NCBI GenBank assembly: GCA_046596415.1
Contig: JBKJML010000276.1
Location: 1 to 20,478, forward strand
From: JBKJML01 sp046596415
GTDB lineage: Bacteria; Actinomycetota; Thermoleophilia; Gaiellales; Gaiellaceae
Length of the DNA: 20,478 bases
Direction of reading: 5' to 3'
The notes under the pieces are model-generated. The model searched no databases and was not told the DNA's origin. It was given only the letters and a program-made list of their open reading frames with translations. Shown here piece by piece: positions 1 through 7,585 of the stretch; within the stretch, counting starts at the first letter, position 1, and each line of letters opens with the position of its first letter. Both the position numbers and the translations under genes were made by a program.

Positions 1-1
1 C

Positions 2-1264
2 ACGGCGCTCTCCGACCGCAACTTCGGCATCGACACGGGCTTCTACCCGCTCGGCTCCTGCACGATGAAGCACAACCCGCGCGTCAACGAGCGGGTCGTG
101 ATGCTGCCCGGCTTCAAAGATCTGCACCCGCTTCAGGAAGAGGAGGGGGCACAGGGGGCGCTCGAGCTGATGTGGCGCCTGCAGGAGATCCTCGCCGAGG
201 TGGCGGGACTGCCCGCGGTTTCACTCCAGCCCGCAGCTGGCTCGCAGGGCGAGCTGACCGGGCTGATGCTGATGCGGGCCTACTTCGCCGACCGGGGTGA
301 GGAGCGCGACACGATCATCACCGCCGACACGGCACACGGGACGAACCCCGCGAGCGTGACGATGGCGGGCTACCAGCTCGACAAGGTCGCCACCGACGCG
401 CGCGGCAATCTCGATCTCGACGACCTGCGCACCAAGGTGAACGGGCGCACCGCCGGGCTGATGCTCACGAACCCCTCGACGCTCGGCCTCTTCGACGAGA
501 ACATCGTCGAGGTCGCGGCGATTTTCCACGAGGCGGGTGCGCTGCTCTACTACGACGGCGCGAACCTGAACGCCGTCTGCGGGCTCTCGCGGCCCGGCGA
601 CATGGGCTTCGACATCGTCCACTACAACCTGCACAAGACCTTCTCGCAGCCGCACGGCGGCGGCGGGCCGATCGCCGTACGGACAGCACTCGAGCCGTTC
701 CTGCCCGTGCCGGCCGTCGTCCGCGACGGCGAGGTCTTCCGCCTCGACTTCGACCGGCCCAAGACGATCGGCAAGGTGCGCGGTTTCACGGGCCCGTTCG
801 GCGTCTTCGTCCGCGCCTACGCCTTCATCCGCTCCTACGGCCCGGGCCTGAAGGAGATGTCGGAGGTGGCGGTACTGAACGCGAACTATCTGCTGGCGCG
901 GCTGCGCGGCGCCTACGAGCTGCCGTACGACCGCCACTGCATGCACGAGTTCGTGCTCTCCGCCAGCAACCTGAAGAAGGAGCACGGCGTGACCGCTCTC
1001 GACGTGGCGAAGGGATTGATGGATTACGGCTTCCACCCGCCGACGATCTACTTCCCGCTTGTCGTGCCGGAGGCGCTGATGATCGAGCCGACCGAGACGG
1101 AGCCGAAAGAGCGCCTCGACGCCTTCGTTGACGCGATGCTGGCGATTGCGAAGCTGGCGGCGGACGACCCGGAGCGCCTGAAGGAGGCTCCGCTGACCCG
1201 GCCGGTTCGCAGGCTCGACGAGGTGCGCGCCGCGAAGCAGGCGATCGTGAAGTACGGCTTCTGA
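2..1264 (+). CDS. gcvPB: Glycine dehydrogenase (decarboxylating) subunit 2, 5' end outside window
   Basis: This is the PLP-binding half of the glycine cleavage P-protein, which decarboxylates glycine and passes the aminomethyl group to the lipoyl H-protein. The frame is open from base 2, and the first visible residues, ending in YPLGSCTMK, are the usual GcvPB block. About 60 N-terminal residues are therefore missing and the Met codon at base 65 is not the start. The PLP lysine lies in NLHKTFSQPHGGGGP, with the Lys codon at 635-637. The C-terminus is complete. A separate subunit 2 implies a two-subunit P-protein with gcvPA upstream, outside the window. The stop overlaps the probable start of the dipeptidase gene by 4 nt, so the two are likely co-transcribed. 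Family assignment is very secure. Confidence 0.96.
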   Translation, partial: TALSDRNFGIDTGFYPLGSCTMKHNPRVNERVVMLPGFKDLHPLQEEEGAQGALELMWRLQEILAEVAGLPAVSLQPAAGSQGELTGLMLMRAYFADRGEERDTIITADTAHGTNPASVTMAGYQLDKVATDARGNLDLDDLRTKVNGRTAGLMLTNPSTLGLFDENIVEVAAIFHEAGALLYYDGANLNAVCGLSRPGDMGFDIVHYNLHKTFSQPHGGGGPIAVRTALEPFLPVPAVVRDGEVFRLDFDRPKTIGKVRGFTGPFGVFVRAYAFIRSYGPGLKEMSEVAVLNANYLLARLRGAYELPYDRHCMHEFVLSASNLKKEHGVTALDVAKGLMDYGFHPPTIYFPLVVPEALMIEPTETEPKERLDAFVDAMLAIAKLAADDPERLKEAPLTRPVRRLDEVRAAKQAIVKYGF

Positions 1265-2238
1265 TCGCCGACGCCCACAACGACCTGCTGCTCGAGCTCG
1301 TCCACCGGCGAGGCGAGGAGCGACCCTTCGAGCGCCATTGGCTGCCGCAGCTCGAACGGGGTGGTGTGGGGCTCCAGGTCTGCCCGGTGTTCGTCGGGAT
1401 CGAGGACTTGCCGGAGAACGCGCTGCGCCGCTCGGTCGAGGCGGTCGCGGCGTTCAACCGCGCACTGCGCGAGTGCGACCGGGTCGCTTCCGTTCGCACC
1501 GCCGCGGATCTCGACGGGCTCGACGGCCGCATCGGTCTGCTCCTCGCGCTGGAGGGGGCCGAGCCGCTCGGCTACGACCCGGAGGCGGCCGACGTGTTCT
1601 GGGAGCTCGGCGCCCGCATGTTCGCGCTCACCTGGAACCGCCGCAACGCGTTCGCCGACGGGCTGGGCGAGCCAGCCGGCGGCGGACTGTCGCGGCTCGG
1701 CGAGCAACTCGTCGACCGTCTGGCGTGGCTCGGGGCGATCCTCGATCTGGCCCATGCGTCGGAAGCGACCTTCGACCAGGTGCTCGCGCGTGCCCCCGAC
1801 GCGGCCGTCCTCGTCAGCCACGCCGCCTGTCGGTCGCTTTGCGACACGCCCCGCAATCTCTCGGACGCACAACTCGAGGCGATCGCCGCGCGCGACGGTG
1901 TGCTCGGCGTGATGATGCTCCCCGCCGTGCTCGGACTCGCTGCGTCGGTGGAGACGGTCGTCGACCACGTCGACCACGCCATCTCGCTGATGGGGATCGA
2001 CCACGTCGCGCTCGGCGGCGACTTCATTCGTCAGGTGCATCGCGCGGTCGGCCCAGGACGGCAAGACGCAATCGTCGGTGCGACCGCCGACCTCGATGCC
2101 GCCGTTCCCGGTCTCGCAGGCGTGGAGGACTACCCGGCGCTCGTCGACGCGCTCCGAGCCCGCGGCTACGACGGCGAGCGGCTGGACGCGATCCTCTCCG
2201 GCAACCTGCTCGGCTTCCTCCGGCGCGCGCTGCCCTAG
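1261..2238 (+). CDS. Peptidase family M19 (membrane dipeptidase-like) zinc dipeptidase
   Basis: The gene encodes a 325-aa protein of the renal-dipeptidase family, which hydrolyses dipeptides at a two-zinc site. The N-terminal metal motif DAHND (codons 1270-1284) lies upstream of the first in-frame ATG at 1366, so that ATG cannot be the real start. The only near-start codon is CTG at 1261, giving a CTGA overlap with the gcvPB stop. Other family residues, counted from that start, are E98 in ALEG, H165 in DLAHAS, H187 in SHAACRSL followed by PRN, and D254 in GGDF. The family usually ends that last block with DFDG; here it is DFIR. No signal peptide is visible, so the enzyme is probably cytosolic. 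It likely shares a transcript with gcvPB and the VOC gene 2 nt downstream. The family is clear; the start codon is inferred. Confidence 0.88.
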   Translation: MIADAHNDLLLELVHRRGEERPFERHWLPQLERGGVGLQVCPVFVGIEDLPENALRRSVEAVAAFNRALRECDRVASVRTAADLDGLDGRIGLLLALEGAEPLGYDPEAADVFWELGARMFALTWNRRNAFADGLGEPAGGGLSRLGEQLVDRLAWLGAILDLAHASEATFDQVLARAPDAAVLVSHAACRSLCDTPRNLSDAQLEAIAARDGVLGVMMLPAVLGLAASVETVVDHVDHAISLMGIDHVALGGDFIRQVHRAVGPGRQDAIVGATADLDAAVPGLAGVEDYPALVDALRARGYDGERLDAILSGNLLGFLRRALP

Positions 2239-2240
2239 CG

Positions 2241-2882
2241 GTGTTCGACCACGTCACGATCCGCGTCAGCGACCGTGAGACGTCGGAGCGCTTCTACCTG
2301 ACGATGCTGGCGGCGCTCGGGATCGAGCAGACCTATAGCGGTGAGCACTTCGCCGAGTGGCGCGACTTCTCGCTCGCCTCCGCGACTGAGCGGAGCCCCG
2401 TCACGACCGGGCTCCACGTCGGCTTCTGCGCAGACTCCGGTGCCCATCCCGACCGCGTCTTGAGCGACCCGGACGGCAACAGCGTCGAAGCCGTCCACCC
2501 TGGCGGGCCGCGAGGCACGATCGAGCACCTCCGGATCCGAGTCGCCGATCTTCTCGTTGCGACGAGGTTCTACGAGTCGATTGGCCCGCAGGCGGGAATC
2601 CACGCCGAGGAGGTGCTGCCGAAGAGCACGTCCTTCGCCGGTGGCCCGGGCACGGGCTCCCTGAGGCTCGTTGTCGCCGGCGAGCCGACCCGCAACGTTC
2701 ACCTCGCGTTTCCCGCCGTCGCGAACGAGATGGTCGACGCATTCCACGCGGCCGCCCTGGCCGCGGGCTACCGCGACAATGGCCGGCCTGGCGAGCGCTC
2801 TCTCTACCACGCGGGCTATTACGGCGCCTTCGTCCTCGACCCCGACGGCAACAACGTCGAGGTCGTGAATCACAATCGTTAG
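2241..2882 (+). CDS. VOC (glyoxalase/bleomycin-resistance fold) family protein, two modules
   Basis: The GTG start lies 2 nt after the dipeptidase stop and gives 213 aa. There are two vicinal-oxygen-chelate modules. The first runs from FDHVTIRVSD to DPDGNSVEAV, and the second from IEHLRIRVADLL to DPDGNNVEVV. The second module has the full beta-alpha-beta-beta-beta pattern, including the segment ending in YHAGYYGAFVLDPDGN. The first module goes almost directly from LHVGFCADSGAH to SDPDGN, so it lacks the helix and strand found at that point in the second. The substrate cannot be predicted; family members include dioxygenases, glyoxalases and antibiotic-binding proteins. The stop overlaps the convergent PNPOx gene by 4 nt. 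Confidence 0.85.
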   Translation: MFDHVTIRVSDRETSERFYLTMLAALGIEQTYSGEHFAEWRDFSLASATERSPVTTGLHVGFCADSGAHPDRVLSDPDGNSVEAVHPGGPRGTIEHLRIRVADLLVATRFYESIGPQAGIHAEEVLPKSTSFAGGPGTGSLRLVVAGEPTRNVHLAFPAVANEMVDAFHAAALAAGYRDNGRPGERSLYHAGYYGAFVLDPDGNNVEVVNHNR

Positions 2883-3460
2883 CCCGGGAGCGTCTCGGGA
2901 TCGAGCGCGGGCAGCCCGTCGATGCTCGTAGCGTTCTTCTCAGCCATGTACTCGACGATCGCAGTCGGCCCGGTGCGGAGCTTGCGATCGATCCAGTCGA
3001 GCTGCTGCGGGCGCTCGCCCTCGTAGCTCATCAAGGGCACGCCGTAGCCGCACGAGTCGGCGATCCGGTCGATGTCGACCACGATGACCGATCGGACGGC
3101 GGGGGCGCGCTCACCCGGGCCGAACCGCGCGTAGAGCTCGTCGAACCCGGTCGTCCCGAGCTGATGCACACGACCCCGGCCGTGCAGGCGCACGATGCGC
3201 GGCGGGCCTTCGAACGCACAGAACATCACGACGACGCGCCTGTTCTCGTTCAGATGGGCGATCGTCTCGGCGCCGCTCCCCGCGTAGTCGAGATAGGCGA
3301 TGCGGCGGCCGTCGAGGACGCGAAGCGTGTCGAGCGGCCCTTTCGGCGAGATGTTCACGTGGCCGCCGGCGTCGAGTGGAGCCGTGCCGACGAAGAAGAG
3401 CCGCTGCCGCTCGATCCACTCGACGAGCTTCGGCTCCAGCTGTTCGAACACTTTGCCCAT
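2879..3460 (-). CDS. Pyridoxamine 5'-phosphate oxidase-like (PNPOx) flavin-fold protein
   Basis: This 193-aa protein has the split-barrel flavin-binding fold. Visible landmarks are an N-terminal block with FFVGTAPL followed by HVNISPKGPLDTLRVLD, then RIAYLDYAGSGAETIAHL, RVVVMFCAFEGPPRIVRL and HGRGRV. These match the putative PNPOx/general stress-protein group rather than true pyridoxamine-phosphate oxidase (PdxH). The physiological reductant or substrate cannot be read from sequence. The ATG at 3458-3460 has a TATCGT box 6 nt upstream on the same strand (3472-3467), consistent with a leaderless transcript. It diverges from the 78-aa gene across a 12-nt gap. Confidence 0.85.
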   Translation of the reverse strand: MGKVFEQLEPKLVEWIERQRLFFVGTAPLDAGGHVNISPKGPLDTLRVLDGRRIAYLDYAGSGAETIAHLNENRRVVVMFCAFEGPPRIVRLHGRGRVHQLGTTGFDELYARFGPGERAPAVRSVIVVDIDRIADSCGYGVPLMSYEGERPQQLDWIDRKLRTGPTAIVEYMAEKNATSIDGLPALDPETLPG

Positions 3461-3466
3461 CCGGCC

Positions 3467-3474
3467 ACGATAAT
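3467..3474. promoter_or_regulatory. Overlapping divergent -10 boxes (PNPOx-like gene / 78-aa gene)
   Basis: On the minus strand TATCGT (3472-3467) sits 6 nt before the PNPOx ATG. On the plus strand GATAAT (3469-3474) overlaps the ATG at 3473, which would put the 5' end of the message near the in-frame GTG at 3485. The two boxes overlap. Inferred from spacing and from the same layout in four other gaps of this window. Confidence 0.45.
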
Positions 3475-3709
3475 GACCGCGGCCGTGTTGACGAGAGAAG
3501 ACTTGCAGGCGCGCGTCGAGGAGCTTGGCCCCGGAGCTGACCTCGAGCGGCTGGCCGCGACGCTCTCTCCCGCGGAGCGTGACCTCCTCCAGGACGTGCT
3601 GCTCGTGCGCTCGGGTGCGGCCGGCTATGCGTTGCGCGAGCGCTCGCGGGCCAGAGGCTGGCTGCGGCGGATGTGGGATCGCGCCGACGCGGGCCGTGCC
3701 CCGAAGTGA
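3473..3709 (+). CDS. Small hypothetical protein, 78 aa
   Basis: I do not recognise a family. The protein is Arg/Leu/Ala-rich and predicted helical, with no cysteines, no signal peptide and no membrane segment. The segment REDLQARVEELGPGADLERL is followed by an Arg-rich amphipathic tail containing RERSRARGWLRRMW. It reads like a small helical cytosolic protein. Codon use is strongly GC-ending, like its neighbours, which supports it being real. The ATG at 3473 overlaps the probable -10 box, so GTG 3485 (74 aa) may be the true start. It is divergent from the PNPOx gene and followed by the hairpin-rich gap. Confidence 0.55.
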   Translation: MTAAVLTREDLQARVEELGPGADLERLAATLSPAERDLLQDVLLVRSGAAGYALRERSRARGWLRRMWDRADAGRAPK

Positions 3710-3720
3710 GCTGTCTTTCC

Positions 3721-3763
3721 GTCAACGAGACGAGCAGGGACAGTCCCTGATTCTCGGGTTGAC
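3721..3763. repeat. 43-bp REP-like hairpin unit 1
   Basis: The unit is bounded by GTCAAC (3721-3726) and its complement GTTGAC (3758-3763). GAGA/TCTC extends the outer stem. The centre is a perfect odd palindrome, CAGGGAC-A-GTCCCTG (3735-3749). It is intergenic and has the same length and ends as the unit at 3797-3839. It could be a mobile REP-type element or a transcript-end hairpin; there is no U-tract. Confidence 0.6.
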
Positions 3764-3781
3764 AGACGGTCACGTCCAAAC

Positions 3782-3793
3782 CGGCCGCGGCCG
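3782..3793. repeat. Perfect 12-bp GC palindrome between the two 43-bp units
   Basis: CGGCCGCGGCCG is its own reverse complement and sits in the 33-bp spacer between the two hairpin units. In high-GC DNA such a palindrome is not rare by itself; its position is what makes it worth recording. Confidence 0.45.
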
Positions 3794-3796
3794 TTC

Positions 3797-3839
3797 GTCA
3801 ACCGCGCGACCAGTGTCTGGCACTGGTTCATTCGTTGAC
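3797..3839. repeat. 43-bp REP-like hairpin unit 2
   Basis: The unit again starts with GTCAAC (3797-3802) and ends with GTTGAC (3834-3839). The core stem is ACCAGTG (3809-3815) and CACTGGT (3821-3827) around the loop TCTGG. Length and termini equal unit 1, but the core sequence is different. The rest of the gap from 3710 to 3947 holds no supported gene. Confidence 0.6.
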
Positions 3840-3947
3840 GCGGGGACAAGGTCCGACTGGCAGAGATCGGCGCTCTCGCGACTGCTGCATCCACCGTCGA
3901 TCACGACGCGTGGGCGCTTGTTCTCGGTGAGACCGCATTATTGACCG

Positions 3948-5540
3948 ATGGAGTTCGGTCAAGGTGACTCGATCGTCCTGCTCGGCCTGCTGGCCGCGAG
4001 CGTCACGCTGCTCGCGCTGGCGCCGAGGCTGCGCGTCCCGTACCCGATCCTGCTCGTGCTCGGCGGGCTCGCACTCGGCTTCACACCCGGTCTGCCGCAC
4101 GTTGCGCTGCCACCCGACCTCGTCCTGATCGGCATCCTGCCGCCGCTCCTCTACGGAGCAGCGTTCTTCACGTCGCTTCGCGACCTGCGGACGAACGCCC
4201 GCCCGATCTCGCTGCTCGCGATCGGCCTCGTCGCCCTGACCACGGTTGTCGTCGCGGTCGTCGCTCACATGGCCGTGCCGTCGTTCGGCTGGTTGGAGGC
4301 CTTCGTGCTCGGCGCCGTCGTCTCACCGACCGACCCGCTCGCGGCCACCGCAATCGCGCGCCGGCTCGGAGTGCCGCGCCGGATCGTGGCGGTGATCGAG
4401 GGCGAGAGCCTCGTCAACGACGGCACCGGGCTCGTCCTCTATCGCTTTGCCGTCGCTGCCGTCGTCACCGGCTCGTTCACGCTCTGGGAGGTCGGCGTGC
4501 GGCTCGTGCTCGTCTCGCTCGGTGGCATTGCCGTGGGGCTCGCGGTCGGCTGGGTCGTTCGGCAGGCCCGCAAACGGATCGACAACCCTCCGGTAGAGAT
4601 CACGATCTCCCTGCTCACCGGCTATTTCGCCTATCTCCCTGCCGAGGCGCTCGGCGTCTCGGGCGTTCTCGCCGCCGTGACCGTCGGCATCTACATGGGG
4701 TGGCACACACCGGAACTGACGAACTCGCAGGTGCGGCTCCAGACCGACGCCGTCTGGTCGATCCTCATGTTCGTCCTCAACGCGCTCGTCTTCGTCCTGG
4801 TCGGGCTCCAGCTGCCGACGATCCTCGACGGGATCGACGATCGCTCGCCCGGTCGGCTCGTCTGGTACGCCGTGGCGGTCTCCGTGGCGGTGATCCTGAC
4901 GCGGATCGCCTGGGTGTTTCCGGCGACCTACCTGCCGCGGTGGCTGAGTCGGCGCGTACGGGAGCGCGACCCCGCGCCGTCCTGGCGGAGCCCCGCGGTC
5001 GTCTCCTGGGCAGGCATGCGTGGCACCGTCTCGCTTGCCGCGGCGCTCTCGATTCCGCTGACCGTCGACGCCGGCTCCCCGTTTCCGAACCGGAACCTGA
5101 TCGTCTTCCTCACCTTCTCCGTGATCCTCGCCACGCTCGTGTTCCAGGGGCTGACGCTCCCGCTCGTGATCCGCGGGCTCGGGCTCGAAGCGGACAACCT
5201 CGACGAGCTCGAGGAGGCGCGTGCGCGCGTGCGCGCGGCGGAGGCGGCCCTCGAGCGGCTCGAGGAGATCGCGCCCGAGGAGTGGGTCCGCGCTGACACC
5301 GCCGAGCGGTTCCGCGGCCTCTACGGCTTCCGTCGCTCTCGTTTCGAGGCACGTTTCGACGATCGGGACGACGGCGCGATCGAGGAACGCTCGACCGCCT
5401 ACCAGCGGCTGCGCCAGCAACTGCTGGACGCCGAGCGCGACGCGATCCTCGAGCTCCGGCGCAGCGGCGAGATCGGCGACGAGGCGCTGAACCGCGTCCT
5501 GCGCGACATCGACCTCGAGGCGGCGCGACTCGACGTCTAG
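3948..5540 (+). CDS. CPA1-family Na+/H+ antiporter (NhaP-type)
   Basis: This 530-aa membrane protein exchanges Na+ (or K+) for protons across the cytoplasmic membrane. About 11-12 hydrophobic helices fill residues 8-420. Family landmarks are SPTDPLAA with Asp129 and EGESLVNDGTGLVLY with the Asn157-Asp158 pair that defines electroneutral CPA1 exchangers, then WAGMRGTVSLAAALSIP, the conserved arginine block of helix 10-11. Residues from about 425 form a cytosolic, charged, probably coiled-coil tail beginning LDELEEARARVRAAEAAL. The start ATG has CATTAT 6 nt upstream (3936-3941), a plausible leaderless -10. Its stop is shared with convergent rlmN in the palindrome CTAG. Ion preference cannot be read from sequence. 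Confidence 0.93.
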   Translation: MEFGQGDSIVLLGLLAASVTLLALAPRLRVPYPILLVLGGLALGFTPGLPHVALPPDLVLIGILPPLLYGAAFFTSLRDLRTNARPISLLAIGLVALTTVVVAVVAHMAVPSFGWLEAFVLGAVVSPTDPLAATAIARRLGVPRRIVAVIEGESLVNDGTGLVLYRFAVAAVVTGSFTLWEVGVRLVLVSLGGIAVGLAVGWVVRQARKRIDNPPVEITISLLTGYFAYLPAEALGVSGVLAAVTVGIYMGWHTPELTNSQVRLQTDAVWSILMFVLNALVFVLVGLQLPTILDGIDDRSPGRLVWYAVAVSVAVILTRIAWVFPATYLPRWLSRRVRERDPAPSWRSPAVVSWAGMRGTVSLAAALSIPLTVDAGSPFPNRNLIVFLTFSVILATLVFQGLTLPLVIRGLGLEADNLDELEEARARVRAAEAALERLEEIAPEEWVRADTAERFRGLYGFRRSRFEARFDDRDDGAIEERSTAYQRLRQQLLDAERDAILELRRSGEIGDEALNRVLRDIDLEAARLDV

Positions 5541-6517
5541 CGAGTCGCCGCGAGCTGCCCGCACGCGGCCGCGATGTCGCGTCCGCGAGTGAGGCGCACC
5601 GTCGCGGGCAGTCGCGCCTTGTCGAGCACGCTCTTGAAGGCCGCGATCGTGTCGCGCGAGGAGCCGTCGAACATCCCGGTCGGGTTGTACGGGATCAGGT
5701 TCACCTTGAAGACGTCACGGTCGAGCAGCGCGGCGAGCTCGGCGGCGAGCCGCGGCGAATCGTTGACCCCGGCCAGCAGCACGTACTCGATGTAGACCTT
5801 GCGATGGCGGAGCTCGTGGTAACGGCGGCACTCGGCGAGCACGTCCTCGAGCGGATAGCGATCGTTGACCGGCATGATCCCGGCGCGCAGCTTCCCGTTC
5901 GGAGCGTGCAGGCTCAGAGCGAGGCGGATCGGCTCCTCGACCTCGTCGATGAAGCAGGTCAGGCTCGGCAGCCAGCCGACGGTCGAGATCGTCGTCCGCC
6001 GGTGGGTGATGCCGACGTCCGGCAGCCGCCGCGCCGCGGCGAGCACGTTGTCGTAGTTCAGGAACGGCTCGCCCATGCCCATGAAGACGCAATGGTCGAT
6101 CGCCTCGAGCCGCCGGAAATGGAGTGCCTGGTCGAGGATCTCCGACGCGGTCAGGTTGCGGCCGAACTTCATCGAGCCGGTCGCGCAGAACGTGCAGGTG
6201 AGCGGGCAACCGGACTGCGACGAGACGCAGATCGAGCGGCGGCCGTCGCGATAGCGCATCAGCACCGCCTCGACCGGGTGGCCGTCGTGGGTGCGGAAGA
6301 GCGCCTTCACGGTGCCGTCGCTCGAATGCGCCTCGTCGGCAAGGGTGAGCGTGGTGAACGGCACGGCCTCCGAGAGCTCGCCACGGAGCGCCGCCGGTAG
6401 GTTCGTCATCGCCTCATAGCCTTCGGCGCCGCGTGCGGCCCACTCCCACACCTGGGCGGTGCGGTAGGCGGGCTCGCCGCCGTCGGTGAGCGTCCGTTCG
6501 AGCAGCGCGAGATCCAT
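5537..6517 (-). CDS. rlmN: Dual-specificity rRNA/tRNA (adenine-C2) methyltransferase, radical SAM
   Basis: RlmN methylates C2 of A2503 in 23S rRNA and A37 of some tRNAs through a protein-bound methyl-cysteine. The 326-aa product has the CX3CX2C cluster motif at C104, C108 and C111 (GCPLTCTFCATG). The upstream C97 in ICVSSQ and the C-terminal C319 in AACGQL match the two further cysteines used in catalysis. MGMGEPFLNYDNV and LSLHAPN are further RlmN signatures. Length is slightly short but the gene is complete. ATG at 6517 has TACCGT 8 nt upstream (6531-6526). It is head-to-head with threonine aldolase and overlaps the antiporter stop by 4 nt. Confidence 0.96.
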   Translation of the reverse strand: MDLALLERTLTDGGEPAYRTAQVWEWAARGAEGYEAMTNLPAALRGELSEAVPFTTLTLADEAHSSDGTVKALFRTHDGHPVEAVLMRYRDGRRSICVSSQSGCPLTCTFCATGSMKFGRNLTASEILDQALHFRRLEAIDHCVFMGMGEPFLNYDNVLAAARRLPDVGITHRRTTISTVGWLPSLTCFIDEVEEPIRLALSLHAPNGKLRAGIMPVNDRYPLEDVLAECRRYHELRHRKVYIEYVLLAGVNDSPRLAAELAALLDRDVFKVNLIPYNPTGMFDGSSRDTIAAFKSVLDKARLPATVRLTRGRDIAAACGQLAATR

Positions 6518-6525
6518 GACCGTTC

Positions 6526-6535
6526 ACGGTAGCGT
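6526..6535. promoter_or_regulatory. Overlapping divergent -10 boxes (rlmN / threonine aldolase)
   Basis: Minus strand: TACCGT (6531-6526), 8 nt before the rlmN ATG. Plus strand: TAGCGT (6530-6535), 9 nt before GTG 6545. The boxes share two base pairs, suggesting a bidirectional, leaderless promoter pair. Spacing argues against GTG 6536 as the aldolase start because it would abut the -10. Confidence 0.5.
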
Positions 6536-6544
6536 GTGGATGCC

Positions 6545-7585
6545 GTGATCGATCTCCGCTCGGACACCGCCACCCGCCCTTCACCGGCCATGCGCGTCGC
6601 GATCGCCGCCGCTGAGGTCGGTGACGAGCAGAAGCGCGAGGACCCGAGCGTCAACGAGCTCGAGCGGCGCTCGGCGCTCTTGCTCGGGCAGGAGGAGGCG
6701 GTCTACCTGCCGACCGCGACGATGGCGAACCAGATTGCGCTGCGCCTGCTGACCGAGCCGGGCGACGAGTTGCTCGGCGAGGAAAACTGCCACGTTTTCA
6801 TCTCCGAGCTCGGTGGCCCGGCCGTCCACTCCGGGGTCGTCACTCGCGGCCTGCCGGGGATCGCAGGCCGGTTCACGCCCGAGCAGGTGCGCCGCGCCTA
6901 TCGGCTCCCCGCGGTTCACTCGCCGCGGACGCGACTGCTCTGGGTCGAGAACACCCACAACGCCTCCGGTGGCCGCATCTGGCCGCTCCCCGAGCTCGAT
7001 GCACTGCGTGAGCTCGCGGACGAGCTCGACCTCCGCTTCCACCTCGACGGGGCTCGCCTCATGAACGCCGCTGTCGCGAGCGGCATCGCGGCAGCCGACT
7101 ACGGGCGCCGCTTCGACACCGTCACGCTCTGCCTCTCGAAAGGGCTCGGCTGCCCGCTCGGCGCGATCCTCGCCGGCTCCGAGGAGCTGATGCGCGGCGC
7201 GCGGCGACTAAAGCATCTCTTCGGCGGTGCCATGCGACAGGCCGGGATCGTCGCCGCCGCGGGCCTCTACGCGCTCGACCACAACGTCGACGGTCTCGCA
7301 CATGACCACGCGCGCGCCCGCCGGCTCGGCGAGGCGCTGTACGCGGCAGGGCTCGCGGTCGACCTCGCCCAGGTCGAGACGAATTTCGTGCAGCTCGACG
7401 TCCAGCCGCTCGGCCTCAGCGCCGCCGACGCGATGAAGCAGCTCGCCGAGCACGACATCGGGCTATCCGGGACGATCCACCCGACCGTGCTCCGCGCCGT
7501 CACCCATCTCGACGTGACCGACGACGACATCGACGTCGCCGCCGTCGCGATCCCGCAGGCGCTCGGAGCCCTTGTCCGCGCCTGA
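6545..7585 (+). CDS. Low-specificity L-threonine aldolase (PLP)
   Basis: This enzyme cleaves L-threonine or L-allo-threonine to glycine and acetaldehyde with pyridoxal phosphate. Landmarks are the N-terminal IDLRSDTATRPS, then GDEQKREDPSVNELE, the ENTHNASGG block, FHLDGARLMNA with the PLP-facing Asp, and the Schiff-base lysine in LSKGLGCPLG (codon 7139-7141). It is about 346 aa, the normal size. GTG 6545 is chosen because the family begins right at IDLRSDT and the -10 box fits it; GTG 6536 would add three residues. Glycine made here could feed the glycine cleavage system at the left end, which is inference. The stop overlaps the next gene's TTG start by 14 nt. Confidence 0.93.
   Translation: MIDLRSDTATRPSPAMRVAIAAAEVGDEQKREDPSVNELERRSALLLGQEEAVYLPTATMANQIALRLLTEPGDELLGEENCHVFISELGGPAVHSGVVTRGLPGIAGRFTPEQVRRAYRLPAVHSPRTRLLWVENTHNASGGRIWPLPELDALRELADELDLRFHLDGARLMNAAVASGIAAADYGRRFDTVTLCLSKGLGCPLGAILAGSEELMRGARRLKHLFGGAMRQAGIVAAAGLYALDHNVDGLAHDHARARRLGEALYAAGLAVDLAQVETNFVQLDVQPLGLSAADAMKQLAEHDIGLSGTIHPTVLRAVTHLDVTDDDIDVAAVAIPQALGALVRA

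Noticed and set aside
1048..2064. 338-codon minus-strand frame over gcvPB and the dipeptidase gene
   Set aside because: Both plus-strand genes carry catalytic motifs across the whole span; the antisense composition is charged filler.
1338..2240. Upstream extension of the VOC protein frame
   Set aside because: The extension is Arg/Pro-rich shadow of the dipeptidase gene; the VOC fold begins at FDHVTIRVSD directly after GTG 2241.
4323..5564. 413-codon minus-strand frame opposite the Na+/H+ antiporter gene
   Set aside because: It is a shadow: very rich in Asp, Arg, Glu and His with no hydrophobic core, opposite an unmistakable membrane transporter.
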